This document shows positions 6,533 to 6,719 of a stretch of DNA of 6,719 nt, in pieces (position 1 is the first letter of the stretch; each line of letters starts with the position of its first letter). This stretch comes from CAWELS01 sp964468205 (GTDB lineage: Bacteria; Acidobacteriota; Terriglobia; Bryobacterales; Bryobacteraceae): positions 1 to 6,719 of the forward strand of contig CAYXVG010000148.1 in the NCBI GenBank assembly GCA_964468205.1, in the 5' to 3' direction. The notes under the pieces were generated by a model, which was given only the letters and a program-made list of their open reading frames with translations, had not been told where the DNA came from and ran no database searches. The position numbers were made by a program, and so were the translations under genes.

Positions 6533-6719
6533 TTACAGTTTGTCCTTCGGGGATTGTGCAGTGCCGGAGGAGGAGAGATCGACTGGTTGGACACATGTCG
6601 CGATTCGGATTGCACACTGAGGGCGCCGAGGGGGCTCGGAGGACCCGGAGAGGAGGGTGCGGAGGGGGGCGGCGGCGAGGCACCAGCGGGCGAGGTCGCG
6701 GAAGCCGGGGATGGCGGGG
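6533..6719 (-). CDS. Possible C-terminal end of an unidentified gene entering from the right
   Basis: One minus-strand frame is open from the window edge to a TAA at 6533-6535 (61 codons). It begins PAIPGFRDLARWCLAAAPLR. Its first 29 codons all end in G or C, as expected for coding DNA in a high-GC genome; the overlapping frames do not show this. After about residue 30 the codon bias decays and the sequence looks non-coding (CAIRIATCVQ onward). The real coding part may end or be frameshifted there, or the whole tract may be a repeat that mimics coding bias. The product was not recognised. Confidence 0.3.
   Translation of the reverse strand, partial: PAIPGFRDLARWCLAAAPLRTLLSGSSEPPRRPQCAIRIATCVQPVDLSSSGTAQSPKDKL
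6611..6668. repeat. Quasi-periodic C-rich/G-rich tract
   Basis: Read on the minus strand, variants of the word CCTCCGNGC recur at irregular steps of about 9-14 nt (CCTCCGCAC, CCTCCGAGC, CCCTCGGCGC, CCTCAGTGTGC). The plus strand is strongly purine-rich here. It resembles the degenerate CCTCCG(C/T)GTCCTCCG-type phrases I recall near gene ends in Acidobacteriota and Planctomycetes genomes, but that link is from memory. It overlaps the doubtful partial frame at the right edge. Confidence 0.35.

Noticed and set aside
6258..6683. 141-codon minus-strand frame overlapping the TPR-2 start
   Set aside because: It overlaps TPR-2 in another frame and is Pro/Arg/Ser-rich, with poor coding bias compared with the alternative frame at the right edge.
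1..6719. CRISPR array, mobile element, tRNA or a novel defence or biosynthetic system
   Set aside because: I saw no regularly spaced repeats, terminal inverted repeats, transposase or integrase motifs, cloverleaf sequence or catalytic domain. The only long repeat is the paralogous receptor N-terminus.

Overview
This GC-rich window carries only minus-strand genes and looks like a chromosomal piece of an Acidobacteriota genome, most likely a Bryobacterales/Solibacter-type soil bacterium. That inference rests on the large Oar-like TonB-dependent receptors (a signal peptide, then a carboxypeptidase-regulatory-like domain, then a plug, then a roughly 900-residue barrel). Their diagnostic strings, such as GAIINMVTKSGTNEFHGSGF, are typical of the very large receptor families of these bacteria. 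The receptors alternate here with exported TPR proteins. Taxonomy cannot be proven from the sequence alone.

Layout in the direction of transcription (right to left). (1) The right edge, 6533-6719, has an open frame with extreme GC3, possibly the C-terminus of a gene entering the window. It runs through a quasi-periodic C-rich tract. (2) 6475-5456 is an exported TPR protein built from 40-residue repeats (TPR-2). (3) The 245-nt gap 5455-5211 holds a near-consensus sigma70-type promoter and operator-like repeats. (4) 5204-1725 is a complete Oar-like receptor (receptor A), followed by an 11-bp terminator hairpin. (5) 1591-752 is a second exported TPR protein with classic 34-residue repeats (TPR-1). 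(6) The 237-nt gap 751-515 holds a second sigma70-like promoter. (7) From 508 to the left edge lies the N-terminal part of a second receptor (receptor B). It aligns with receptor A without a single gap for 514 bases, at a constant offset of 4696.

How it may work together: the receptors should sit in the outer membrane. The TPR proteins, which have signal peptides, should be periplasmic or membrane-associated scaffolds. The alternating order TPR-2, receptor A, TPR-1, receptor B suggests a receptor-plus-TPR unit expanded by local duplication. Each receptor has its own promoter and a leader of about 95-100 nt. The two leaders share a 10-base element (TTGGGGGTCT) at nearly the same distance from the -10 box, so the duplicates may be regulated in parallel. 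The ligands are unknown.

No tRNA, rRNA, CRISPR array, insertion sequence, integrase, toxin-antitoxin or defence gene was seen. The window is best read as an ordinary Acidobacteriota receptor cluster. Its most interesting content is the paralog pair and its regulatory DNA, not a clearly new system.
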